Assembly (NCBI RefSeq): GCF_000471905.2
Contig: NW_006500340.1
Coordinates: 4,243,086 to 4,307,085, forward strand
DNA length: 64,000 nt
From: Amborella trichopoda
Lineage: Eukaryota > Streptophyta > Magnoliopsida > Amborellales > Amborellaceae
Direction: 5' to 3'
The notes beneath the pieces were generated by a model. It made no database searches. It was not told the DNA's origin and saw nothing but the letters and a program-made list of their open reading frames with translations. This document shows positions 52,364 through 63,337 of this stretch, piece by piece. Each line of letters starts with the position of its first letter. The stretch's first letter is position 1. A program made the position numbers and the translations under genes.

Positions 52364-53237
52364 CTCTTCTTTTTCTTTTTTTTTGAAATCTTATTTTTTA
52401 TTCTCAAGCATAGTGCATAGTTGTTTCAATGACATCAAGTTGTTTAGATCTTGGTTTTATTGTTATGTTGATTTTATTTTGAAATTTATCTTATTATAAT
52501 AAAGACTACCTGTAAGTGATCTTTTGTCAAAAAAAAGAAGGTGAAAAAAAAAAAATGTAACCCCCTATAAAAGATCACATATGTCTTTCTTTCAAAAAGT
52601 TTGTCTATAATTAACAACCATAGTTAAAGGTATGTTTGCTTGATCTAGAAAATATTAACATGTATAAATTGTGTTTCATACGTTTGCTCGGTACAACAAC
52701 CTAGGTTAAAGGTACTTTTGGTTGATGCACAGATGTTTTCCATAAAATATTAACATTTGTAAATTATGTTTCATGTGTTTGTTCGATGCGTAATGTATAT
52801 GCAAATAAATCCCATGGTAAAAAAAATTTACCATGAAGGCGTTTAATTCATGGTAAAACAAAACCGCAGCTCTTGAGATTGCGATGCATGCTTTTAATAC
52901 AAAAAATGTTACGGTCTATGGGTAACATTGTAATTAAGTAATAACATATTTGCAATTTATACAAAAGTACAGTTACATTTAGAAGAACCAAAATTTTATT
53001 AGTACAAATTATCTTCTGTCCATAATTGCACATGTACTTTCAACAAATGTGAAAGTTACTCCACAAAAACATTTTTTTAAAAAAAAGACAACAAATTTAG
53101 TAACCTTATTATTCTGAACTCAATCTAACATTATGCTCCGTAAGCGTAGATTATCCTGTAAGTAGAAAAGCAAGTTTCAAATTTGTGTCCTTGCTTATGC
53201 CAATCAGTGTTTTCTCAAATCTATCTTTTATTTTAAG
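52364..53237. other. intergenic DNA
   Basis: No gene and no bounded element. There are short direct repeats around 52620-52790 (GGTTAAAGGTA, AAAATATTAACAT) only. Confidence 0.5.
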
Positions 53238-53465
53238 GGATTGTATACAATAAGATCATTTATCTTTGATACAAAGGGCTCATAATTACTTACAGTCATC
53301 CAACGTGAAATTTGATAGCTTGAGTGTGTCAAAGTTTGAAAAAATTTCTTTAACTTTGAACTTGGTCAATGGGAAAAATACATCCATCTAATTTCAAATT
53401 CAATTGTCAAGATTAATTATGACCACTTCGTACCAAAGATAAATGCTCTCATTGTATACTTTCCC
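53238..53465. mobile_element. MITE family B copy
   Basis: About 228 bp with terminal inverted repeats: GGGATTGTATACAATAAGATC at the left against GGGAAAGTATACAATGAGAGC as the reverse complement of the right. Other copies are at 31015 (inside pseudogene copy 5) and, more diverged, at 62676. No clear target duplication. Confidence 0.6.
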
Positions 53466-54439
53466 TTCTTTCAGCGAGTGGGCTTAGGCCTGATAAGGTC
53501 ATTACCAGAAATTGTAATACTACATCACTTCCATTCTTAATATAAACCATCCAAAAAAAAAAAGTGTCAAGTCACGTATTTACATGGTTATATTAGAGAA
53601 ATAATTTTCTTTATATATTCACGTAGAATTCAATGGTTAAACTTAGGAAAATTTATCAAAATGCCAAAATATCAACATTTTACCCAATTGAAAGCTACAA
53701 CTATTCACATCATGATCATATAATTTGGTGGGCATTTTCCAATGCCAAACGATGTTCGACTTCTGCAAGGAGTAGAATGTCCATTTATTCTATCAAGTAA
53801 AACCCTGCTTAGAATTAATTTTAAGACCTTAAATTTCAAGCCATAGATTAACCTCAATAAAAGAAATTTCCTAATTATTCCATCTAACACATGAAAATCA
53901 TAATGTTTCAACATTGAATAGAAACCCTCCAATTTTTAGATGGTGAGATGTAAGTGTTTTTCTTTCTTCATTTTTTTTAGAATAATCCTCTTGAGTAATT
54001 TTTAAGTGGTTTCCAAAACTCATTTGATTGTAAAAGTTTTCTTAACAAAATGCTCCAGCTAAGAAAATGAGAGGAGCGGTGGGACATGGCATGTGCATCA
54101 TCATTAAATGGAAGCGTAGTGAGTTTATCACCGCCAGTCAATCTGTTGGATAGTGGTTTAGAGAAGTAGGACCGTCCATCTCATTAATGGGAAGGTGAAA
54201 ATCACTAGGATTTCTATTATTCTTGAGGGACGGGTCTTGTGGTCGTACTTCTAGCCGGTAGCACTGAGAAGATGGGGAGGTTTCAACTAAATGTTTCAAA
54301 CACTGGATCGGCCGGGTGATTCGCTTTTCAGATATCTTGTTTGGATCGACTAACCCACGATTTAGATCACTTCGCACAATTGATTCTCCAATGTGAGAAT
54401 TGGTCCAAAAAATAAATAAATATTTTATTTTGAAAAAGA
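53466..54439. other. intergenic DNA
   Basis: No gene recognised. The stretch 54120-54410 is less AT-rich than its surroundings and may be old transposon sequence, but nothing identifies it. Confidence 0.45.
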
Positions 54440-54640
54440 GTAATAATCCTATGAGACCTTTCTACGTGCATGTGTGTAGGACTTCAAAGGATCACCGTTA
54501 AATTTGGCACAGATTTTTAAAAAGTTATCACAAGGATGTGAGACTTGACTTTTTTAGAGATAAGTATCAAATTTAATAGTGATCCATTGAAGTCCTACAC
54601 ATAGGGTGCGGGAAGGTCTCACAAAATCATTTCTCTTTGG
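54440..54640. mobile_element. small foldback element
   Basis: The two ends are inverted copies over about 55 bp: GTGTAGGACTTCAAAGGATCACCGTTAAATTTGG on the left pairs with CCAAATTTAATAGTGATCC...AAGTCCTACACA on the right. Total about 200 bp, no coding potential. Target duplication not resolved. Confidence 0.5.
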
Positions 54641-55349
54641 AAAATACAACTTTGAAAAGCTAAAAAACATACAATAGGTAGGATTACACAATTTACACAC
54701 TCCAATCAACCGATTACCCGATACACTTGCCTAGTTTTTGATAGAACTAGGCAAGCCTATGGAAATCGAACCAACTCCTAGTTCCAACTAGGTACCCGGC
54801 CAGTCCCTACTAATTCCTAGTCCAGCTTGGTGCATCCTAAGGCTACAATTTTGAACAATCCTGCAAACAATTGGAAGGTAGAATTACAAATATGCCCCTA
54901 TCTCATTCAGACATTGCTAATTGACTTTTAAGTTAAAGGCATGTTTATTTCTCCTGAAAACATTTCTCAAGATTGATGTGAAAATATTTTCACACTTAAC
55001 TATATGGGAGAATTTTTTTCATCTGAAAATATCTCCTAATAAATATTTCTTGCGAACCAAACATGCCCTAAATCTGCACGCTTGGACCTCGAGTCCTGGA
55101 CATTACTAAAATTTTCGCAAATACTCATATTTCAAGTCAAATCGGTAATATATTTGTTTCTAAGCAAATGTTTGTGATTTGCACCACTTATAGTATTTTA
55201 TTTTGTATTTTATTCTATAAATCATTTTGCAGTAATTCAGGGTGTATGAACCTCTCACCTAATAAAAATAAAAAAAACATTTCTCATAAAAAATGACCAA
55301 ACCAAAGTAACCTTTTTAACTTGCATGCGTTTTTTGTTTTTTTAATAAC

Positions 55350-55930
55350 TCTTTTTTGCTAGGTGTGCTCCAACGAGGTGAGGGCACAATCTTAATTTCA
55401 TGAAAAAATTGTTCAGTTAAAAATTTTACAAAATAAAATTGTGTTTATGTGTAATATTTTGACTTCCCATCCATTAATGTCAGGTGACTAGGAACAAATA
55501 GGCTTTGGGCCGGGGCTAGTTTGGGCTAGGTTCGTGTCGGGTATTGGTAGGCCTAGTGTATTTTCAGTCGTGCCGGCGCTAGCCTCAGCCCGGCCCGGTC
55601 CAAACCAAAATTTCTCATAAGCTTTTTAAAATAAAACACTTTCCTACACTTATAAAACGCCCAGCCCAGCCCAGCCCAACCCAATTTTTTAGTTTAGGTG
55701 TCATTGGCCAGATTTTGTGCCGGACCCAAAATTTAATATTTGGGGCCTGGACTGGGCCGGCCCTTGCAAGAATTTGCAACAGGTCATGCCCGGCCCAATT
55801 TTTTGGTTTGGGCCTCATATTTTGTGCAAGGCCCAAAATTTAATATTTGAGGCCCGGATTGGGCTGGCCTTCGTAGCAAGAATTTGGGGCAGGACATGCC
55901 CGGCCCAATCCCGCGCCATTAACATCCGTG
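55350..55930. mobile_element. GC-rich transposon remnant with two tandem units
   Basis: A GGCCCGG/CCGGGCC-rich island in AT-rich DNA, of the kind seen at hAT-type element ends. Within it about 115 bp is repeated twice in tandem (CCCAAAATTTAATATTTG followed by GGCC...GGGC, near 55727 and 55838; CATGCCCGGCCCAAT at both unit ends). Boundaries are approximate. Confidence 0.45.
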
Positions 55931-56649
55931 GGTGCATAGGCACGTCAAATTCACTTGTTTGGACATTAATTATGTGTGGGGTGCTTATAAACTTAGATGC
56001 AACGTACGCTAACTTAAAGATGAGTTTATGAACTTCAAATGAATTAGGGAAGGAAGCATGCAAATAGAAACATGACAATGAGAAATCAAACTAGAAGATA
56101 AATAAAGTGAAACTATAACACATAAGTGCAAAATTCATATTTGTTTTAAGAACACAAAGCAATAGAATGCTCATACTTAAATACCACTAAATCGAGACTC
56201 TCCTCTTCAATATAGGAAAAAACCCACTCCTCTCTCTCAGGAAACAATGCCAATAAAATCACACAAAACATTAAGCTATTTTGAAAATTGAAAATATTAG
56301 AAAAACCACACAAAACATTAAGATTTTTTGATATAAACCAAATATTTTACAAGACCAAAAAATCTAAAATTACAAAAAAATGTACTTTTCATCACATAGA
56401 ATTATGAAGAAAATGAACAAAATAACCACACTCTAGAAAAAATCCCCACAGATCAGAAAAGTAAGTGCAACAAATGAACATGAAACACAAGTCAATCTCT
56501 CCCTCTAGAAACATAAAGCCCTAATCATGTACTCTTCCCCAATAGTTCTGAAAATAATTGAAAGCATATAGAAAGATACAAATAAAACAGGATAATATTT
56601 CCTTAAAAGAAAAGAAGTTCAAGGATTAAGAATAACAAGAGACAAAAGT

Positions 56650-56955
56650 TTGGGTGCTTTGATATATTGCGAAAGGGGTTTCCCTCAGTGCCATCATGTG
56701 GTGCACGAAGGAACAGAAGGCACGATGGAGACTCAGATAGATTTGGTTGGAATTCTTGATCTTTGTTAAAACATGGAGGTTTCCTTTGGTTACGTTACAG
56801 GGATGCCGATGAAGCGGATCAGTTGGCCAAAGGAGTTCACCAAGATTTGCTTTATATTGTTTAGTTCGCTGTTGCTGTTACTGCTTTGATCCTTTATAAG
56901 GTTCTGATTAGTTCAAAAAAATTTATTACTTTCATAAATAAATAAATAAATAAGG
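56650..56955 (+). pseudogene. 3' tail of a LINE element
   Basis: One frame near 56775-56865 reads LWLRYRDADEADQLAKG, resembling the end of a plant LINE RNase H domain (R-D/E-A-x-x-x-A-D-x-L-A-K), then a stop, a short 3' region and an AAATAAATAAATAAATAA tail. Only the tail end survives, as expected for 5'-truncated LINEs. Confidence 0.4.
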
Positions 56956-56989
56956 CAATATTGCAATATTTCCTGTAGGGTTTGTTTTA

Positions 56990-57235
56990 CTTTTTTTCAC
57001 CTTTCTGAGTTTAGAATCCCTTTTTTATTTTACGGAAATGATTTTATAGATCTATTGGATAGATGTTCTATACTTCCCCCATCCAGTTGTTCAATTTAGA
57101 TCAAATAAACTTTTTCACATTTCTGAATTTAGAATCCTTTTTTATTTTAGGGAAACGATTTTATACATCTCCTATTGTATAGAAGTTCTATACTTCCCCC
57201 CATGCAGTGTTTAATTTTAGATCAAATAAGCCTTT
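56990..57235. repeat. 118-bp tandem duplication
   Basis: Two units, at about 56995 and 57112, share TTTCTGA(G/A)TTTAGAATCC, GATTTTATA and GTTCTATACTTCCCCC. No gene. Confidence 0.7.
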
Positions 57236-57667
57236 GATCGTTTGATCTAGATCCAATGTCTTGGAGTATTTTATTTTCAATTTTTATTTTAGAAATTATA
57301 TAAATATGAAATTTGGTACATGCCATAATCTCAATAGGGCGCACCTAAAATTTTTTTTTAAAAAATATCCAATAAAAATAAAATGACCAAAAATGCCATT
57401 GAATCTTTTAGGGGTATTTTGGTTCTCTTATTTATTTGGGAATATTGATTTATATTCTTTGCAAATGCGAGTTTAAGAGAGGTGTGGACGTCCAAAATTT
57501 GGTTTCAAAATGTTCTATAGAAAAATTTTAAAAATAAAATAGTATAACGACGTGACATTGGAATTAGATCCATCTCAGCCATTGATTCAAATCTGACGGT
57601 TAGATAAGGAGAAGTATATAACTACTATACATTGGGGGAAGTATAGAAAGCTTGCTCTTTATTTTAA

Positions 57668-58058
57668 GAAAAACGTTTATATAAGTTTCAGGATCTAAAC
57701 AATCAATTAGAGCGTACCTCAAAAATTTCACTAGAAAAGGTTGTTTTGATGCCCAAATACCCTCAAATTGATCATCTCAACTTCAAGATGCATGGACATG
57801 AAAAAAAAAAAAAGATTTCAAGTTTTGGAAATAGTGCATCTTGTAATATATTTTTTGACCATCAATTTTCAAGATTTTCAAATTTTCATAGATCTACTCG
57901 ATCTACACTATTTTTTAAGCTTTAAATTTTATAATTAAAGATGAAAATATATTTTAAAGCTATCATTAAAATTTTCAGTATTGAACATTTCTCGATACTA
58001 TTTCACGATGCGCTTTACTTTGATTGTTTAGAGCATCGGCTCTATACAAACTGCACCC
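57668..58058 (+). mobile_element. MITE family A copy with perfect 9-bp target duplication
   Basis: 391 bp starting GAAAAACGTTTATATAAG and ending ATACAAACTGCACCC. The nine bases TTATTTTAA are found immediately outside both ends (57659-57667 and 58059-58067). A 9-bp duplication places the family with Mutator-like elements. No coding sequence. Confidence 0.8.
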
Positions 58059-58223
58059 TTATTTTAAAGGTGCAGTCCACTACTTAACTACATGAATGCA
58101 TCTGCATATTTATATGCATTTGTCTATGTATACATTGTATATGTATGCATTTGTCTATGTATACAATGTATATGTATATAGAATAGAGTATTAATACGCA
58201 TGTGCACGTGATATTTAATATTA

Positions 58224-58786
58224 GAGAAAATTACATATATATCTGTTATATTTTACGTTATTACGGATGTATCAAAAGTTTCCGTTATTACATGTCTGTC
58301 TGTTTTTTACCTTTTATAACGCAATTTTTTAAAAAAGATGACTTTACCTATTTTCGGGAATTCAACATCAGAATTGAAGGGTTTTTCAGATGTTCAACAT
58401 TCGGAATAGCCCGAAAGTTTAACGTTCACATTTCGTAGGCACATTTTTGGATGTTCAACATCCGAAGTTCGGATGTCCAATCCAAAAATATGCCTCCGAA
58501 ATTCTAGAAGGTTTTTTTCGCAGGCACATTATTTTCGGATGTTAGACATCTGAAAATGTCCAACATCCAAAAATATGACAGCGAACGTTAAAATTTCGGC
58601 TATTTTCAAATGTTGAATATTTGAAAAACCCTTCAATTCGGATGTTGAACACCCAAAAAAGGGTAAAGTCATATTTTTTTAAAATTGTGTTATGAAAGAT
58701 AAAAAATGGACAGACATGTAATAACAGAAACTATTCGGTACATCCGTAATATCGTAAAATATAATGGATATATGTGTAATTTTTCC
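58224..58786. mobile_element. Mutator-type foldback MITE with perfect 9-bp target duplication
   Basis: 563 bp that is nearly one long inverted repeat: the left half (GAGAAAATTACATATATATC...) pairs with the right half, whose reverse complement begins GGAAAAATTACACATATATC. TTAATATTA flanks it exactly on both sides (58215-58223 and 58787-58795). The arms are about 260 bp, with motifs such as GTTCAACATCCGAA repeated in the centre. No gene. Confidence 0.85.
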
Positions 58787-58795
58787 TTAATATTA

Positions 58796-60400
58796 ATCAT
58801 TGAAACATATTTATAATTAAAAAATATTTTGAATAAAATATGGTTTTAGATTTATTGAATTTATCCTTATAATGAATAATTTTATACATAATTGTAAAGT
58901 TTTTAAATCATGAAATAAATAAATAAGTCGGATACTATTTGTGATAAAATAAGATTATAGGGAGACTAAAAAATTTTAAAAATGAAGGAATTTAACTTCA
59001 TAATTGAATATTGTATAAACTAATTATAAATTTGATACATTATTTTGAAAATATTTCATCAAGGCATATCCATTTGGCACAAATTAAAATAAAAATAATT
59101 CAATATGCAAAAATAAAAGTGATAGAAAATTTAAAATATATAAATAAAAATGAGAGAAAAATTAATATATGGTCTTTCTGATACCAATATCAAATATTGT
59201 AGTTCTTTAAGACACAAGGTCTTTCTACTACCTACACCTAATGTAATAGGCAATTAAGACGTACTTCAAAAGCATTGGCCAATACCGAATTTCAAAAGAA
59301 AATTCTTTATTCCTTATACTTATGGTATTAATAATCTTTAGCTAATTATGTTGCAAAATATAATTCTTATTAAATATTAATTAAACTAATTTGTTTTTTA
59401 ATTATTCTGTATATAATATTATATTTCCTAATAAATAATTCTTGTTAAATATTATATTTGTTACTGATAAATTCTATTTATGTTATCAAATATAATTCTT
59501 ATTCAAATAGTATTAACTATGTCCTTAAGAAAAAGGTCAATTTGAAAATTTTAAAAAAGAAAGAAATAAGAAAAAATAAAACTAGTATTGTGGTGTCTGC
59601 AACTTTTTTTTTCCAATTTCGTTATGAATTCCAGAAGTTGCAAAAGAAATAAAAAATATGCAAAAAATGTAAAATAAAATTATTATATAAATTTTTAAAT
59701 ATATTGTTCTTATAAAAAAGAAGATATTTACTATTTATGTAATATGCAATATATAATTAACAATAGATAAAACAATATGTAAAATTACAGATACTACCCA
59801 AAAATCAGTTTTCACATTAAATCCATGAATCATGTCAATGGAATCAATATTCAAAAATAAAAATCCTAATATCAAAGTCACATATGCAAATATTATACGA
59901 AATAATACAAATACTTAATATATATAGTACTAACTCCGTAATATATGTTTTTTATAATTACCATAAATCATAGCTTATTCGGATAGTTTGAAAAATCCCT
60001 AATCAAGGCAAAATGCATACTAAGAAATTTGTAAAGACACCTTTATTATCCGAATTAATATATATATTATCCAAGTTAATGCAAATATTTAATATATAGT
60101 ACTAATTCAATAATATAATTTTTTTAATTACCTAATAAATAGTAATATTATAATTTTCTTTATGTATTGGAATTTGATTCAATTATTTCTTAAAAAGAGG
60201 TGTCTTCACATCCAGTGAAATAAGAACCAAAATGAAACTTTGTAGAGCTCCAATCAAGAAATACAGTTACGGTTTCATGATATCAGAGATTTATCTATAA
60301 AATGAAACACATCGAAATAAATGACCGAGAAAAGATAAAAAAATTAGCAATGTTGTAAATATTACCCAAAAATCTATTTTTACAGTAGATTCGTTGAGAA
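58796..60400. other. AT-rich intergenic DNA
   Basis: Very AT-rich with no gene and no element boundaries that I can support. Confidence 0.5.
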
Positions 60401-60504
60401 CATCTCGAACAACTTGATCTACAAAGGCTCAATCAACAAATTGTGTTAGGGCTTCTGTATGTCACCCAAAGATCTACGAAAACAAATAAAAACAACTCAA
60501 TTCT

Positions 60505-60660
60505 ACACAATAATAATAACAATAATGATAATAATAACAATAACAATAACAATAACAATAACAATAACAATAACAATAACAATAACAATAACAATAACAA
60601 TAACAATAACAATAACAATAACAATAACAATAACAACAACAACAACAACAACACCTCAAC
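60505..60660. repeat. (AATAAC)n microsatellite
   Basis: A hexanucleotide AATAAC/ACAATA array of about 20 units, with AATAAT before and AAC repeats after. Apparent poly-Asn or poly-Leu frames here are artefacts. Confidence 0.95.
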
Positions 60661-60830
60661 TCCACTTTGAAACTAATGAGAACATGATGGAAAGGATCGA
60701 AAATGTAGGCATAAGTGATGAAGAAATGACCAAACAACAACACCTCAACTCCACTTTGAAACTAATGAGAACATGATGGAAAGGATCGAAAATGTAGGCA
60801 TAAGTGATGAAGAAATGACCAAAAATGTAG
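60649..60830. repeat. 89-bp tandem duplication
   Basis: Two almost identical units, each AACACCTCAACTCCACTTTG through GAAGAAATGACCAAA. The larger neighbourhood also repeats in decayed form: TAGATTCGTTGAGAACATCT at 60384, TAGATCCGTTGAGAACATCT at 60913, and a shorter piece near 61160. Confidence 0.8.
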
Positions 60831-61608
60831 GCAAAAATAATGAAGAAATGTATAGAAATGCAAATAAAACAAAAAATTACTTACTTTGAAAACCCAAAAT
60901 TCTGTTTTCACAGTAGATCCGTTGAGAACATCTTGAAACAACTTGATCTATATAGCCTCAATCAACACATTATTTTAGGGTTTACATAGATCACTCAAAT
61001 ATCTACAAAAATAACTCCATTTCACATAATATTTTAAACAAATAAACATAAATTCTACATATAAACTAATGAAAACATGATGAAAATGACAGAAATATAA
61101 GAAAGAGTAATGAATAAATGCATAGAAATGCAGAGAAGACGGAAGGTTATTTACCTTGTAGATTACTGAAAGATCTACAAAAACAAACAAAAGAACTCAA
61201 TTCCACATATTGTGGTGGATAAATGTGGTGGGAAAGATTTAAAGAATAAGTTATTAGGAAAGAGAGATAGTGGAGGTACATTAGAATATTAGTGAGGAGA
61301 GAAGAGAGAGAAAGTCGCGGGTGAGGTGATATATATATTAGTAGAAATAAAATAGGAGATAAATTTTAAGAAAGTTGATTTATTAAGAGAAAGAGAGGAA
61401 GAGAGAGAATGGGATGAGAGAGAAGAGGGGATGGGCAAGAGATGACGTGTGTGTAATGAAAGAGATGTAGGGAGAGATAGAAAAGAGAGTTATTACTATG
61501 GTGGGAAAAGTAGCGAACGTATATGAAAGGTGTTGCTCTTGTTTAATATATAATAGATAAATAGATAACATGATGGTTTCTTCAAAGATAAGGCGATTCA
61601 TTTCCAAA

Positions 61609-61750
61609 TTTCTAACTGTGTAGCTTAGGCTTCTCTATAGAAGTGATCGATTGGAATTTCTTACTGTGTGGCTTAGACTTCTCTATAGAAGTGATCGATT
61701 GGAATTTCTAACTGTGTAGCTTAGGCTTCTCTATAGAAGTGATCGATTGG
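61609..61750. repeat. 48-bp repeat, three units
   Basis: TTTCTAACTGTGTAGCTTAG...GTGATCGATTGGAA occurs three times in tandem with single-base differences. No gene. Confidence 0.9.
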
Positions 61751-61989
61751 CTTCTTTATCTTGGTGGACGGTTACATTCTTTTTGGGGAAAATTATAGAT
61801 ACCCACTTAGCTCTAGCATGCGACCAGTACATATCATGTTAGTCCAATGCACAATGTGCTAGACTAGCTTCATCTTAAATAATGTGTCGGTCCGATACAT
61901 ATTATGCTGGACTAGCTTTATTACAAAAGATAAAGACGGTCCATCACATACTTTATTTAAAAAATGAAGCTATGCCAGACATGCACCTT

Positions 61990-62375
61990 CAAATAGAGCC
62001 GAGGCTCTAAACAATCAAAGTGAAGTGCACCTTCAAACAGTATCGAAAAATATGGTTTCAATACTGGAAATCATTGTGATAGCCTTAAAAATTTATTTTC
62101 ATCTTCAATTATAAAATTTAAAACTTAAAAAATAGTGTAGATCGAGCAGATCTATCAAAATTTGAAACTCGTAAAAATTGACAGTCCAAAAATGCGTTAC
62201 AAGATGCACTATTTTCATAACTTGAAATCCATTTTTTTCTCATGTCCATGCATCTTGATGTCAAGATGATCAATTTGAGGATATTTGGGACTCAAAACAA
62301 CCTTTTATAATGAAATTTTTGATATGGACTCTAATTTGATTGTTTAGAGCGTCGGCTCTATATAGACTTTTTCCT
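61990..62375 (-). mobile_element. MITE family A copy
   Basis: Terminal inverted repeats ATAGAGCCGAGGCTCTAAACAATCAAA and, at the other end, TTTGATTGTTTAGAGCGTCGGCTCTATAT. The outermost left bases are missing. Internal phrases match the 30545 and 57668 copies. Confidence 0.7.
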
Positions 62376-62675
62376 TGTTTAAAATAAAATCATGTTGGCC
62401 ACATCGCATAGGACACGTTTGATTTTGTTTTCCTTGATAAAATGTGCATTGTAAGGGGGGATTTTGGCCTAAATACAACTACTATTATTTGGGTGCGGGA
62501 GGATGCAAAATACAAAGTTTTTGGAGTTAGTACTATGGGTTACAAAATATTCTCTATTTATTTATTTTTTTTATTTTTTTATTTTTTTATTTTTTATTTT
62601 TTATTTTGGCTAAGGGGAGGGGGAGGGGGAGGGGGGTGGAGGGGTTCGAGCAAAATGCCTAAAAAATATAATTTG

Positions 62676-62932
62676 AAATTATATACTATGAGATCATTTA
62701 TCTTTGTTACAAGAATGCACTATTATTTTTAGCAATTAAAAATGTTAAATTGGATGACTTGAAATGCATCATAAAGTTCGAAAAACTCTTTTTCACTTTG
62801 ATGAGATGAGATTCATTGACAATCATCCGATTCCAAACCCGATGAACATCAATTATTATGACCTCTTTATCCTAAAAATAAATGGTATTTTCCATACTTT
62901 TCGGTATAATTTTCCCTTATTTTTACAAGATG
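62676..62932. mobile_element. MITE family B copy, diverged
   Basis: Shares ATATACTATGAGATCATTTATCTTTG and TTATGACC...AAATAAATGGTATTTTCC with the 53238 copy. The ends are less well conserved. Confidence 0.45.
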
Positions 62933-63235
62933 AATTGAAGTAATTTCAAGCTCACACCGACCTCTCTAAAATTGCGCACGTTTTTTTTGGGTAAATAAAA
63001 AATTTGAGCACATTGCATGACGATCCTCCAAATCTTGCGCACACCAAACCCTAACCCTAATCGCATCTCAATGGGATTCACCCACACGACGTTTTTGACT
63101 TAGTTCCCCACCAACCCCTTTTTATAACCATTTCTTCACCTATCGGACAAAACCCTAATCATCTTTCGGTCAGGTTTCTAGGGATACCCCACCTTGTGTA
63201 CCCTGATCTTCGCCACCCCCATGCAAACATCCACC

Positions 63236-63247
63236 ATATATATATAT
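63236..63247 (+). promoter_or_regulatory. TATA box of the GLOX gene
   Basis: An ATATATATATAT run about 95 bp upstream of the ATG at 63338, in otherwise C-rich leader sequence; a plausible core promoter. Confidence 0.45.
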
Positions 63248-63337
63248 GCACCATCTTCTTAGCACCAACCCCACTATGGAACCAACAAAGACCCTACAAG
63301 GATAGTACTGAGCTACCTTAAAGACCCAACAGTTTTC

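Noticed and set aside
60433-60776. Poly-Leu, poly-Asn and Ile-Thr repeat proteins
   Set aside because: Direct translation of the AATAAC microsatellite.
61383-61607. Membrane-like small protein on the minus strand
   Set aside because: Low-complexity GA/TC-rich DNA yields Ser/Phe/Leu-rich frames by chance.
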